From contig CAZSAP010000005.1 in the NCBI GenBank assembly GCA_964604705.1, positions 62,001 through 126,000 of the forward strand: a stretch of 64,000 nucleotides of DNA, written 5' to 3'. The first letter of the stretch is position 1; every line of letters begins with the position of its first letter. Both the position numbers and the translations under genes were made by a program. The stretch is from JAAXVQ01 sp964604705. GTDB lineage: Bacteria > Oederibacteriota > JAAXVQ01. This document shows, piece after piece, positions 7,560-16,499 of this stretch. The notes under the pieces are model-generated. The model made no database searches. It saw only the letters and a program-made list of their open reading frames with translations, and had not been told where the DNA came from.

Positions 7560-8420
7560 CTGGTTGCTTTAACTCCGCTTTCAAAAACTCGATTTAACCG
7601 GATTCGGGCCCTCCATTCCAAAAAAGAACGCCAACAAACGGGTTTAACCCTGCTTGAAGGGGAGCGTTTGGTATCGGAGGCTTTGGAGCAAGGGGCTCGA
7701 ATCGATTCGGTTCTAGGTGTTAGTGATTTTTGGGCACGACGTCCGGAATGGGTCCATCGTCTGGCTGCAGCGGGTGTTTCGACATTTACACTCACCCCTA
7801 AACAGCTTGAAATGATAGCTTTGACCGAACATTCATCCGGTTCTCTGGCTGTTGTGGCCCGACCTGAATGGAATTCTGAAACGCTTTGGGATCGTTCTGA
7901 AAAGTCTGACTTTTTAGGACTTTTGGCGGTTGGTATTCAGGATCCTGGAAATTTGGGTACGATTTTTCGCACGTTAGCAGCCGCCAAGGGAAATGGTGCT
8001 TGGTTTTCGGAAGGTTGCGCTGAACTGGCTTCTCCAAAAGTATTGCGGTCTTCGGCTGGAACTGTATTGCGTCTGCCGGGCATTGAACGTTCCCAACCCA
8101 TGGATGTGCTCAAACGCTGTCGCGAACAAGGTATTCAAACCTTGGCTGCGGTTCCGAAGGGGGGACGCGCGCACACCAGTCTGGACATGACCTTGCCTAC
8201 TGTGTTGGTTGTGGGTGCAGAAGGTGAAGGGCTTAGCCAAGAGATCACGCGTGCTTGTCAGTATTCCGTTCATATACCTATGCCGGGGGGGACGGAATCA
8301 TTGAACGTAGCGGTGGCGGCTAGTATTATTTTGTACGAAGCAGTGCGCCAACGTCGTTTGGCACCGATTGCAAAACGGGGGTCGGAAGGTGAACACTCAA
8401 CTGGAGACCATTCTCGCTGA
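7560..8420 (+). CDS. SpoU (TrmH/RlmB)-family RNA methyltransferase, apparent CTG start
   Basis: 286 residues from CTG 7560. The three SPOUT motifs are clear: VGIQDPGNLGTIFRTLAAAK, VLVVGAEGEGLS and IPMPGGTESLNVAVAASI. The first in-frame ATG/GTG/TTG is TTG 7668, which would cut off the conserved N-terminal substrate-binding part (LSKTRFNRIRALHSKKER, then TLLEGERLV). AAGGAG at 7547-7552 stands seven bases before CTG 7560, making CTG the best start. The family makes 2'-O-methyl ribose in rRNA or tRNA using S-adenosylmethionine; the exact nucleotide is not predictable here. It sits between rplT and pheS, a common arrangement, and its 3' end overlaps the pheS start by 32 bases. Confidence 0.87.
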   Translation: MVALTPLSKTRFNRIRALHSKKERQQTGLTLLEGERLVSEALEQGARIDSVLGVSDFWARRPEWVHRLAAAGVSTFTLTPKQLEMIALTEHSSGSLAVVARPEWNSETLWDRSEKSDFLGLLAVGIQDPGNLGTIFRTLAAAKGNGAWFSEGCAELASPKVLRSSAGTVLRLPGIERSQPMDVLKRCREQGIQTLAAVPKGGRAHTSLDMTLPTVLVVGAEGEGLSQEITRACQYSVHIPMPGGTESLNVAVAASIILYEAVRQRRLAPIAKRGSEGEHSTGDHSR

Positions 8421-9405
8421 TAATCAGTCAGCGATTGAGCTCATCAAGGATTTAAAAGAACTTGACGAGATAAAAGTTAAGATTTTAGGGCGCAAGGGTT
8501 TGCTAACAACCTTGCTCCATGGACTCAAAGATGTTCCGGCCTCCGATCGTCCTGCCTTTGGTCAAGCCGCCAATCGCGTCAAGGATACACTTACACGTTT
8601 GTTGGAAGAAAAAGAAGCTCAATTGAAACAATCCTCGTGGCGGGAAAGCGTTCGCGACTTGGATCCTACACTTCCTGGTCGTCCTGCTGAATTGGGACGC
8701 TTGCACATCTTGCAACGCACCCTTCAATCCATCGAAGACATTTTCATATCCATGGGTTTCGCTGTCGCTGAAGGTCCGGAAGTAGAAACCGATTACTATA
8801 ATTTCGAAGCCATGAATTTTCCGCCCGATCATCCGGCACGCGACATGCACGATACGTTTTTCATTGCCGATCGTGAGAAAGTGCTTCTACGTACCCATAC
8901 CTCACCGGTTCAGATTCGTCTCATGGAAAAACAATCTCCTCCCATCCGGGCGATCATGCCCGGAAAAACCTACCGCTGCGATGACGATGCCACCCATTCA
9001 CCCATGTTTCAACAGGTGGAGGGGTTGGTGGTGGATGAAGGGATCTCGTTTGCCGATTTGAAAGCCGTCTTGACCTTGTTCGTCCGACGGATGTTTGGCG
9101 AGGATGCTCAGTTACGCTTCCGTCCAAGTTTTTTTCCATTTACCGAACCCTCGGCGGAAGTGGATATGAGTTGTGTGAAGTGCAAAGGCAAAGGGTGTTC
9201 CTTATGCAAGGGAACCGGGTGGATGGAAATTTTAGGCTCCGGCATGGTGCATCCAAACGTTTTAAAGGCCGGTGGGGTTGACCCCAGGCGATATACGGGA
9301 TTTGCTTTTGGCATGGGCGTGGAACGCGTGGCCATGTTGAAGCATGGAATTGACCACATGCGCTATTTTTTTGAGAACGATGTGCGCTTTTTGGAACAGA
9401 TTTAG
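8389..9405 (+). CDS. pheS: Phenylalanine-tRNA ligase, alpha subunit
   Basis: 338 residues from GTG 8389 (GGGGG about eight bases upstream; an in-frame TTG at 8368 is the alternative). The N-terminal coiled coil includes VKILGRKGLLTTLL. The class II catalytic core has MGFAVAEGPEVETDYYNFEA, LLRTHTSPVQIR, and motif 3 GFAFGMGVERVAMLKHGI. A Cys-rich insert (CVKCKGKGCSLCKGTGW) is as in many PheS. PheS charges tRNA-Phe only as an alpha2-beta2 complex with PheT. Here pheT does not follow: the next gene is on the other strand and overlaps the pheS stop by four bases. No T-box leader is seen. Confidence 0.94.
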   Translation: MNTQLETILADNQSAIELIKDLKELDEIKVKILGRKGLLTTLLHGLKDVPASDRPAFGQAANRVKDTLTRLLEEKEAQLKQSSWRESVRDLDPTLPGRPAELGRLHILQRTLQSIEDIFISMGFAVAEGPEVETDYYNFEAMNFPPDHPARDMHDTFFIADREKVLLRTHTSPVQIRLMEKQSPPIRAIMPGKTYRCDDDATHSPMFQQVEGLVVDEGISFADLKAVLTLFVRRMFGEDAQLRFRPSFFPFTEPSAEVDMSCVKCKGKGCSLCKGTGWMEILGSGMVHPNVLKAGGVDPRRYTGFAFGMGVERVAMLKHGIDHMRYFFENDVRFLEQI

Positions 9406-9911
9406 CGATTGGATGTTTGTCGAGACAACGCTTTTTCCAATGAAGGCCAATACTTTTCACCGGCTTGCAGAATGGGTTGAGCTGTCTGCAACAAGGGTTT
9501 GGTAACAATGGCTTTTTGCACGCTGGTGCGCATACCCGTTTCGACCGTCTGAAGGAAATTTAGCCCAAACGCCATCAATGCGAGCATGAGTGTCCCGGCT
9601 AAGGTTGCCCCGGATAAGTGATCGAGCCATTTTAATTGAGCGGCTTCAAACGCGACTGCAATCATCATCCCCAGAATAAACACCAGAATACTTGTGATCA
9701 GAAAGGGTGTAAACCAAGCTAAAAACGCGGCCGTTTGAGGTGCAACATGTTCTTGAAACCCTTCAAGTAGACGGGGTTGGAAATGATTGGCTGACCAAGC
9801 GCCAAGAAGGATAGCGCCAATAACGGCCGATAATCGCGTTCCCCTCATTTTCCAACCGAGGAATAAACTAAGTAATAAAAGCAGAACAACCATCACATCC
9901 ACAATGTTCAT
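9402..9911 (-). CDS. CvpA family membrane protein
   Basis: 169 residues. The start MNIVDVMVVLLLLLSLFLGW followed by three more hydrophobic segments (about 30-50, 65-90 and 105-125) is the pattern of CvpA-like inner-membrane proteins, a family tied loosely to colicin V export, biofilm and envelope stress. ATG at 9911 (minus strand) has GGAGGT five bases before it. The C-terminal 45 residues are soluble (VTKPLLQTAQPILQAGEKYW). It is convergent with pheS, the stops overlapping by four bases, and divergent from the TPR gene at 10074. Function in this organism is unknown. Confidence 0.72.
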   Translation of the reverse strand: MNIVDVMVVLLLLLSLFLGWKMRGTRLSAVIGAILLGAWSANHFQPRLLEGFQEHVAPQTAAFLAWFTPFLITSILVFILGMMIAVAFEAAQLKWLDHLSGATLAGTLMLALMAFGLNFLQTVETGMRTSVQKAIVTKPLLQTAQPILQAGEKYWPSLEKALSRQTSNR

Positions 9912-9935
9912 GAAAAACCTCCGAGAATAGGGCCT

Positions 9936-9965
9936 ATCGTACCATTTTAATTTTGGCGATGTCAA
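9936..9965 (-). promoter_or_regulatory. Promoter of the cvpA-like gene
   Basis: On the minus strand TTGACA (9965-9960), an 18-base spacer, and an extended -10 TGG-TACGAT (TACGAT at 9941-9936). It lies just upstream of the GGAGGT ribosome site. Confidence 0.6.
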
Positions 9966-10008
9966 GGAAGCATGCACGTTGCAGGATACTGTCTTTGCAT
10001 TTTGTTTC

Positions 10009-10038
10009 TTGTCCTCGGAGGACTGGGCAGAGTATAAT
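10009..10038 (+). promoter_or_regulatory. Promoter of the TPR-uvrBC operon
   Basis: -35 TTGTCC at 10009-10014, 18-base spacer and a perfect -10 TATAAT at 10033-10038, about 35 bases before the ATG at 10074. The -35 half is weak. Confidence 0.6.
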
Positions 10039-10073
10039 AGTTTATTAAACGCGATAATTAATTGGAGAAACTT

Positions 10074-11288
10074 ATGGCCGAAGGTGAAGAAAAACGGATT
10101 ACGGTGAAAGTAGCGTACAACTACTTTCAATCCGGAAATTGGGACCGAGCGCTGGAAGAATATAAAAAACTCATTGCCATTGATCCAATGGATTTTTTGG
10201 TGCATAACATGCTTGCGGAAATCTATAGCCGTAAAGGTGATAAAGCCGAAGCTGTGCACGAATATCTTAATGCTGCCAGCCTTTTGCGTGCTACCAATAA
10301 TATGGAGAAAGCCGTTCAGGCCTATACTCGGATTTTAAAGTTGGATCCTGGAAATCAGGATGCTCGGGATAAAATTGAAGAAGTTGTTAAAACACGTATG
10401 GTTGAAGTACGCGATTTGGCTCGACGCGGCCAATATAAGCAGGCGCTGGAAGTGTGTGAACGGTTGGAAGAGAAGGCTCCGGAACACCCGTTGATTATGG
10501 AGTGCATTCTGGAAGTTGAGAGTTTGCAAAAGGATCAAGCCCAAGTGGCACCGGTTGAGCCTGCAACGGGTAAAGAGGTTTCCGGCGGAAGCCCTCGTCC
10601 GGTGGGCAATGCGGATGAAGTGGTTGTGAAGCGTGAAGAGTTAGTCAAGAATCTTTACTCCATGGCGGAGATGTATGAGACCAAACAATCATGGGATGAA
10701 GCGGTAGAAGCCTATATTACGATTTTACGGTTTAATCCTGAGGATGACAGTGCTCGAACGAAGTTGCATGATTTATATCGGAAAGTGACTCGCCAAGATA
10801 AAGCCAACGAAGTCTGGGAACGCATTAAGTCTGAAGATAAACGCCGCATCGAGCAAGCCAAAACCTTAGCCAAAGAACCGGCGAAGTCTGCATTCATTTC
10901 CAACGAAATTCAAGAACCCCTAGCGGAACCGGATTACTCGGTCCCTAAACGCGCGGAATTTGGCGATTTGGCAGAGATGGAGCGTTTGCGCCTGGAAGCT
11001 GAATCACGCTTGCGACGAGCGGTAGAAGATCGACGTGAGCGAGATAAAAATCAGCGCGAAGCGCAGATGCCGGCTCTTGGTACGTCTCAAGGAGCGGAAA
11101 TCGCCTCGGCGGCAAAGGAAATAGAGGAAACCGACCGCGGTGTTTTAATTACGCAAGCGCATATGTACATCCAACAGAACTTACTCATTGAGGCCATGCG
11201 TCTGTGCCAGCGGATTTTGGAAGATGATCCGCAAAATCAAGATGTGCGCGGACTTTTACAAAGAATTTTTGAACGAAAAAAGTTTTAG
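10074..11288 (+). CDS. Cytoplasmic tetratricopeptide repeat protein
   Basis: 404 residues, no signal peptide. ATG 10074 has GGAG six bases upstream. TPR units are visible near residues 12-110 (AYNYFQSGNWDRALEEYKKL, HNMLAEIYSRKGDKAEAVHE, AVQAYTRILKLDPGNQDARD) and again near 205-265 (MAEMYETKQSWDEAVEAYIT). A charged, probably coiled-coil region follows (AEMERLRLEAESRLRRAVED) and a last TPR at the C-terminus (AHMYIQQNLLIEAMRLCQRI). TPRs mediate protein contacts; the partner is unknown. It stands three bases before uvrB and is likely co-transcribed with uvrB-uvrC, but nothing in the protein points to DNA repair. Confidence 0.8.
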   Translation: MAEGEEKRITVKVAYNYFQSGNWDRALEEYKKLIAIDPMDFLVHNMLAEIYSRKGDKAEAVHEYLNAASLLRATNNMEKAVQAYTRILKLDPGNQDARDKIEEVVKTRMVEVRDLARRGQYKQALEVCERLEEKAPEHPLIMECILEVESLQKDQAQVAPVEPATGKEVSGGSPRPVGNADEVVVKREELVKNLYSMAEMYETKQSWDEAVEAYITILRFNPEDDSARTKLHDLYRKVTRQDKANEVWERIKSEDKRRIEQAKTLAKEPAKSAFISNEIQEPLAEPDYSVPKRAEFGDLAEMERLRLEAESRLRRAVEDRRERDKNQREAQMPALGTSQGAEIASAAKEIEETDRGVLITQAHMYIQQNLLIEAMRLCQRILEDDPQNQDVRGLLQRIFERKKF

Positions 11289-11290
11289 TT

Positions 11291-13396
11291 ATGGACGATC
11301 GAACATTTAAACTTACCTCGGATTTCAAACCCAACGGTGACCAACCCCAAGCCATTGATGCGTTAGAACGTTTTGTGAATCAAGGAGCTGCTGCATCTAC
11401 TCTCCTGGGCGTGACGGGTTCGGGGAAGACCTTTACCATGGCCAACCTGATTCAAAGGGTACAACGTCCGACGCTCATTATCTCTCACAACAAAACCTTG
11501 GCCGCACAATTGTACGGTGAGTTCAAAGAGTTTTTTCCTGAAAATGCAGTGCGATACTTTGTGTCGTACTATGACTATTACCAGCCCGAGGCGTATATTC
11601 CAGGCAGTGATACTTTTATTGAAAAAGATTCGGCCATTAATGAGGAGTTGGATCGTTTGCGGTTGGAGGCAACGCACGCTTTGTTGACCCGCCGCGACAC
11701 AATAGTGGTGGCCTCGGTGTCATGCATTTTTGGCATTGGTTCGCCCGAAATTTACCGCCACATGGATGTGAAGGTCGCAGTGGGGCAGACGTTGGGACGC
11801 GAGGATTTTTTACATCAACTTGTTGAGATGCAATACACCCGGGGAGATGTTGATTTTTTTCGTGGGCGGTTCAGAGTCAAAGGCGATGTCGTGGAAGTAT
11901 ATCCTGCCTACGACGAGAATGCATACAGGTTTGAGTTTTTTGGGAATACTGTGGAGAAAATATCCGAGGTGGAACCACTTAGCGGAGCCACGCGCCGGGT
12001 CATGGACCAACTCAGCATTTTTCCTGCACGTCACTACGTCATGCCGTTTGAGCAAGTGGAGCGTGCGATTGGTTCGATTCATGCCGAAATGGAAACGCAG
12101 GTAAAAACGTTGGAAGCTGCGGGAAAGCTAATGGAATCCCAGCGATTGCGGCAACGTACGGAATTTGATGTTGAAATGATTAAGGAGATCGGCTATTGCC
12201 AAGGAATTGAAAACTATTCACGGCATCTGGACGGTCGGCTTCCAGGGGAAGCCCCCTTTACCTTGCTGGATTATTTCCCACCAGATGCTTTGGTGATGAT
12301 CGATGAGTCCCACGTGACGGTTCCACAAATTCGTGGTATGCACAGCGGTGATCGTTCACGTAAAACCACGCTGGTTGAATTCGGTTTTCGTCTGCCTTCA
12401 GCCTACGACAATCGTCCACTTTATTTTGAAGAATTTGAAAAAAAGGTGAAGCAAGCGGTGTTTGTTTCAGCGACCCCTGCAGAATACGAGCTTAAGCGCA
12501 GTGGGGAGCATGTCGTCGAACAGCTGATTCGTCCCACGGGTCTCGTGGATCCGATGATCACCATTCATCCGGTAAAAGATCAAGTGGATCATGTTATGGG
12601 CGAAATCAAGAAACGTGCCGAGCGAAATGAACGTGTATTGGTAACCACACTAACCAAACGCATGGCCGAGGATCTCACGGATTACCTTACCCAGCTGGGC
12701 ATACGAGTCCGTTATTTGCATTCGGATATTGATACGATGGAACGAGTTAAAATTATTAGAGATTTGCGCTCAGGTGAATTCGATGCCCTGGTCGGTATTA
12801 ATCTGTTGCGAGAAGGGCTGGATATCCCTGAGGTCTCACTTGTGGCCATTTTGGATGCAGATAAAGAAGGGTTTTTGCGTTCGGGGACATCGTTGGTGCA
12901 AACCATTGGACGTGCCGCGCGCCATGTGACGGGTGAAGTCATCTTATATGCTGACCGCATGACTCGCTCCCTTACGTATGCCGTAAGCGAAACCAATCGT
13001 CGACGAGAAAAACAGTTGGCATATAACCACGAACACAATATAACTCCTGAAGGCATTAAAAAAGAAATACGTGACTTGTTGCTCACTGTATATGAAAAGG
13101 ATTATTTCACCTTGCCGTCAACAGCCGAGGATGTGGGTGAATATTTAATTCCGGAAGAAATTCCCAGGAGGATTGTTGCGCTGGAGACCCAGATGAAAAA
13201 AGCGGCCATGGATCTGGATTTTGAGCGTGCAGCAGAGTTGCGTGATCGGATTACCGAGTTACGACGTCTAAATCCCGCACATGCGTTTTTACCCGCCAAG
13301 GCTTCTGGGAGCCAACAAAAATCGCGTAGCAAGCCCAAGAGTCGTTTGCCGAAAGCCGCGACCAAACGGGTGAACAAGCGCTTAGGCTATAAATAG
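11291..13396 (+). CDS. uvrB: Excinuclease ABC subunit B
   Basis: 701 residues. Walker A GVTGSGKTFTMANL lies near residue 40; the DNA-inserting beta-hairpin motif YYDYYQPEAYIPGSDTFIEK follows near 95; helicase motifs include MIDESHVTVPQIRGM and the late GINLLREGLDIPEVSLVAI and QTIGRAARH. The UvrC-binding UVR domain is at the C-terminus (LETQMKKAAMDLDFERAAEL), followed by a Lys/Arg-rich tail. UvrB verifies damage after UvrA loading and recruits UvrC in nucleotide excision repair. No uvrA is in the window. The stop is followed directly by uvrC. Confidence 0.97.
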   Translation: MDDRTFKLTSDFKPNGDQPQAIDALERFVNQGAAASTLLGVTGSGKTFTMANLIQRVQRPTLIISHNKTLAAQLYGEFKEFFPENAVRYFVSYYDYYQPEAYIPGSDTFIEKDSAINEELDRLRLEATHALLTRRDTIVVASVSCIFGIGSPEIYRHMDVKVAVGQTLGREDFLHQLVEMQYTRGDVDFFRGRFRVKGDVVEVYPAYDENAYRFEFFGNTVEKISEVEPLSGATRRVMDQLSIFPARHYVMPFEQVERAIGSIHAEMETQVKTLEAAGKLMESQRLRQRTEFDVEMIKEIGYCQGIENYSRHLDGRLPGEAPFTLLDYFPPDALVMIDESHVTVPQIRGMHSGDRSRKTTLVEFGFRLPSAYDNRPLYFEEFEKKVKQAVFVSATPAEYELKRSGEHVVEQLIRPTGLVDPMITIHPVKDQVDHVMGEIKKRAERNERVLVTTLTKRMAEDLTDYLTQLGIRVRYLHSDIDTMERVKIIRDLRSGEFDALVGINLLREGLDIPEVSLVAILDADKEGFLRSGTSLVQTIGRAARHVTGEVILYADRMTRSLTYAVSETNRRREKQLAYNHEHNITPEGIKKEIRDLLLTVYEKDYFTLPSTAEDVGEYLIPEEIPRRIVALETQMKKAAMDLDFERAAELRDRITELRRLNPAHAFLPAKASGSQQKSRSKPKSRLPKAATKRVNKRLGYK

Positions 13397-13408
13397 GTGG
13401 CCGGAAAT

Positions 13409-15226
13409 ATGTTGGAAGATCTTTTCCGAAAAGTCAATCCACCGGACGCCCCCGGCGTATACATCATGCGCGATGTCAATGGGAAGATAATCTATATTGG
13501 CAAAGCCCGTTCTTTAAAAAAGCGGATACATTCCTACTTTCGCCCAGTGGATCAACTGGAACCTAAAACCAAGGCATTGGTACAAAAAATAGTAGATATT
13601 GAACTAATGATTACCGATTCGGAACTGGAAGCCTTGGTTTTAGAGTGCACTCTGATTAAGAAATATCGTCCACGCTATAATGTCATTATGCGGGATGATA
13701 AAAGCTATCCCTACCTTAAACTAACCGTCCAAGAACCCTTTCCTCGTCTATTGGTTACGCGAAAACCCTTTGTGGATGAAGCACGCTATTTTGGTCCTTT
13801 TGTTAAAGGAAACTTATGGGATGCTGTACGTGCGATTTCTTTGCATTTTGGATTACGTTTATGCAAGTTGGATTTGAAGCCGGGAGAAACCATTGAGCGA
13901 GCTTGCCTTTATGCTCAAATGGAACAGTGCGGGGCCGCTTGTCGAGGAATCGAAACACAAGAATACTACCAAACCCGTGTGCGGAAAGTTTTAGAATTCC
14001 TTCAAGGAGGGCAGGATACCCTAAGTCCTGTACTCGAACAGCGTATGCAACAGGCGGCCCAAGACCAACAATTTGAAGCAGCTGCCAAATGGCGTGATAG
14101 CTTACGCGTACTCGAGATTTTAAGGCAAAAAGCTGTATTAAGTTCCACCGGTCGAGAAGACCGTGATGTTCTAAACTTAGCGCATTCTGGAACTTCGGCC
14201 ACCGTTGAAATTTTTACAATTCGTTCGGGAAATCTCGAGGGGCGTCGACATTACTTTTTACAACATGTATCTCAGAATAATGCTCATGAATTGTTGGCGC
14301 ATGCTTTAACCCAATATTACTCACGCAGTGTTTCGATTCCTCCGGAAATATTAGTGCCGGAAATGCCCGAAGAAGTAAGCTTGATTCAAGATTGGCTGTC
14401 TCAACAAGTAAGCCTTGCGGTAAAAATTCGGTTACCTCAGAATGAGGATGAGCAACGTCTGATGCATATGGCCGAGACCAATGCCTGGTTGTACTTGAAA
14501 CACCAGGATGCCGCTGAAGAGGATGAACCCAGTGCCATTGAAATCGAGCGTATAACCGAGCTGGGACAGCGGCTGGACATTACTCGACGGTTGGATCGAA
14601 TTGAATGCTATGACATTTCAAACATTTCGGGACAAGATGCAGTTGGCTCCCAAGTGGTTTTTACCAAAGGACGGTCCGATCGGGCTCAATATCGTCGCTA
14701 CCGAATTAAAAGCGTTGAAGGTCCCAATGATTTTGCAATGTTGCAGGAAGTTTTATATCGACGCCTGAAACGCCTCAAAGATGGAACCATGCCAATCCCC
14801 GATTTGTTGGTCATTGATGGTGGCGCTGGGCAAGTTTCTGCGGTTTTAAAAGTACTTAAAGATCTGGAATTTGATATTCCTATCATTGGTTTGGCCAAAA
14901 AACGCGAGGAAATTTATCGCCCCGGTTCTAAAGAACCATTGCGACTCCCCTTGGAAAGTCCGGCGATTCAACTGCTGACGCAACTGCGGGATGAAGCACA
15001 TCGTTTTGCAATTTCCTATCATCGAAAGGTAAGGGGGAAACGGATGCAGCTATCGGTTTTGGATAAAGTAGAGGGGCTTGGACCTGCCAAACGAAAAATC
15101 TTATTGCGTACCTTTGGAAGCGTCGAAGCGCTCTTACAGGTGTCTGAGACCGACATTTCAGCGCTTCCGGGAATAAATTTAGAGTTGGCACGACGCATTC
15201 AGTCCATCCTTAAGAAGGAACGATGA
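13409..15226 (+). CDS. uvrC: Excinuclease ABC subunit C
   Basis: 605 residues from ATG 13409, chosen because GGTGG at 13396-13400 fits as its ribosome site; GTG 13397, immediately after the uvrB stop, is the alternative. The N-terminal GIY-YIG nuclease domain (PGVYIMRDVNGKIIYIGKAR) makes the 3' cut. A UVR domain lies near residue 210 (AAQDQQFEAAAKWRDSLRVL). The RNase H-like nuclease half has ECYDISNISGQDAVGSQVVF and DLLVIDGGAGQV, and a C-terminal helix-hairpin-helix pair ends the protein. The final TGA overlaps the ATG of the next gene (ATGA). Confidence 0.96.
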   Translation: MLEDLFRKVNPPDAPGVYIMRDVNGKIIYIGKARSLKKRIHSYFRPVDQLEPKTKALVQKIVDIELMITDSELEALVLECTLIKKYRPRYNVIMRDDKSYPYLKLTVQEPFPRLLVTRKPFVDEARYFGPFVKGNLWDAVRAISLHFGLRLCKLDLKPGETIERACLYAQMEQCGAACRGIETQEYYQTRVRKVLEFLQGGQDTLSPVLEQRMQQAAQDQQFEAAAKWRDSLRVLEILRQKAVLSSTGREDRDVLNLAHSGTSATVEIFTIRSGNLEGRRHYFLQHVSQNNAHELLAHALTQYYSRSVSIPPEILVPEMPEEVSLIQDWLSQQVSLAVKIRLPQNEDEQRLMHMAETNAWLYLKHQDAAEEDEPSAIEIERITELGQRLDITRRLDRIECYDISNISGQDAVGSQVVFTKGRSDRAQYRRYRIKSVEGPNDFAMLQEVLYRRLKRLKDGTMPIPDLLVIDGGAGQVSAVLKVLKDLEFDIPIIGLAKKREEIYRPGSKEPLRLPLESPAIQLLTQLRDEAHRFAISYHRKVRGKRMQLSVLDKVEGLGPAKRKILLRTFGSVEALLQVSETDISALPGINLELARRIQSILKKER

Positions 15227-16269
15227 ACCTTCGGCCGCTAAGCATTCACACATATAGTTTTGTCATGATTGTTTTAATGTGTCTGGTGGCAGGGTGTGGG
15301 ATGCGAGAAGTTCGGTTTGTTGTGCATGAACCCAGTCGGATCTCTCTAAAGTCAATTCATACACTCGCTCTTCTTGATTTTGGCACTCCGTATAGTGCCG
15401 AAAAATACGGTGAGGCTTTTTCAACCCAGTTGATAAATTTATTATTGGAAAATGGATCACCGCAGGTTTTGGCTCGAGATCGGGTGCGTTCTGTTTTAAC
15501 TGAGATGCGTATTGCAGCCAGCCAATTGGAAGATCCGAAAGTTGTTCTCGACATCGGCACACGTTTGAATGCCGACGCTGTTTTGTACGGGGATGTTCAA
15601 AATGCTACGCTTCGTCGTTCAAGTGAACGCGAATGGATTTCACAAAAGATAGGGGAACGTCGCGAACTTGTTAGAGAAGTTGGTGCGAACGGGATGGCTC
15701 ATACGGTTGAATATCGTTTTCCGGTGTATGAAGAACGTTGGCGGGATCACATCCGCCGTGTTTTTAATATCCAAGTTAAGGCTCGATTGGTGAACGCTTC
15801 GAATAATTCGATTATTTGGCAAGGGGCGGCTCAGTGGACTGGGGAATCATCAGCTGAGGAAGATCAAGATGGAAAACGACGCGGGGATTGGACTTCGGAT
15901 GATGAATTTGAGACCAAACAAATTCATAGCGCTGCTCGAAAAATGTTTCATGAAATTTTGCCGCAAGCGCTTTTAAGGGTGCGTGTTTTGGCGGAACCTG
16001 AACACGAAGGGCCTTATTTTGAATGGATTCACTTAGGGAATGATGCTGCGCTGGCGGGTGATTGGAACCAAGCTGGCAGTCATTGGCTGAAAGCGTCATT
16101 GCTAGAATCAGCTCGTCCAGAGGCGCGAGGGAATTTGGGGATTCTGCGAGAGCATGAAGGCGATTTTGAACAAGCTTTGCGAGATTATGAGTTTGCCGCA
16201 TTACGAAAAAAGCAACCTTGGGAACGCTATGCTCAAGAGGTTCGACAAATGATAGAAAATATGAAATGA
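15223..16269 (+). CDS. Lipoprotein with CsgG/LpoB-like domain and TPRs
   Basis: 348 residues. The signal peptide ends in a lipobox LVAG-C (Cys near residue 25), so it is probably lipidated. The middle (about 45-130) reads like the CsgG/LpoB-type fold: LALLDFGTPYSAEKYGEAFS, VLARDRVRSVLTEM, then IGTRLNADAVLYGDV. These proteins are periplasm-facing outer-membrane lipoproteins. The C-terminal 80 residues carry about two TPR-like helix pairs (AALAGDWNQAGSHWLKASLL, GNLGILREHEGDFEQALRDY). It overlaps uvrC by ATGA, so it is co-expressed, though no repair role is suggested. Specific function unknown. Confidence 0.7.
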   Translation: MNLRPLSIHTYSFVMIVLMCLVAGCGMREVRFVVHEPSRISLKSIHTLALLDFGTPYSAEKYGEAFSTQLINLLLENGSPQVLARDRVRSVLTEMRIAASQLEDPKVVLDIGTRLNADAVLYGDVQNATLRRSSEREWISQKIGERRELVREVGANGMAHTVEYRFPVYEERWRDHIRRVFNIQVKARLVNASNNSIIWQGAAQWTGESSAEEDQDGKRRGDWTSDDEFETKQIHSAARKMFHEILPQALLRVRVLAEPEHEGPYFEWIHLGNDAALAGDWNQAGSHWLKASLLESARPEARGNLGILREHEGDFEQALRDYEFAALRKKQPWERYAQEVRQMIENMK

Positions 16270-16293
16270 TTTTTCCAATTGCTAATCTTTTTA

Positions 16294-16328
16294 AGGATTA
16301 ACTCATAAATTTAACATCCTGTTTTTTT
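16294..16328 (+). terminator. Probable terminator after the uvr operon
   Basis: AGGATTAA (16294-16301) pairs with TTAACATCCT (16311-16320) with one bulge, followed by GTTTTTTT. AT-rich stem, moderate strength. Confidence 0.5.
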
Positions 16329-16406
16329 CGGTAACGTTTTCCTAATTACATCTTGTTACAATCTGGACATGAGTTCGTAACGAAAAAAGTGTATCTTCAA
16401 TTGCGT

Positions 16407-16435
16407 TTGACATGGAAAAAATATTTAGATATAGT
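16407..16435 (+). promoter_or_regulatory. Promoter of the TetR-efflux operon
   Basis: Perfect -35 TTGACA (16407-16412), 17-base spacer and -10 TATAGT (16430-16435), the same boxes as the infC promoter. Confidence 0.85.
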
Positions 16436-16436
16436 C

Positions 16437-16470
16437 AACTGATTCGTTTAACCGAAACGTTAAATCAGTT
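16437..16470 (+). promoter_or_regulatory. Inverted repeat, likely TetR operator
   Basis: AACTGATT (16437-16444) and AATCAGTT (16463-16470) are perfect inverted copies around a centre containing CGTTTAA and ACGTTAA. The repeat begins two bases after the -10 box, a position where a bound repressor would block initiation. A third half-like TTCGTTAA follows at 16469-16476, and TTCGT-A-ACGAA lies upstream near 16374. Confidence 0.65.
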
Positions 16471-16499
16471 CGTTAATTTTGGTTCAGAGAGGGATTACT

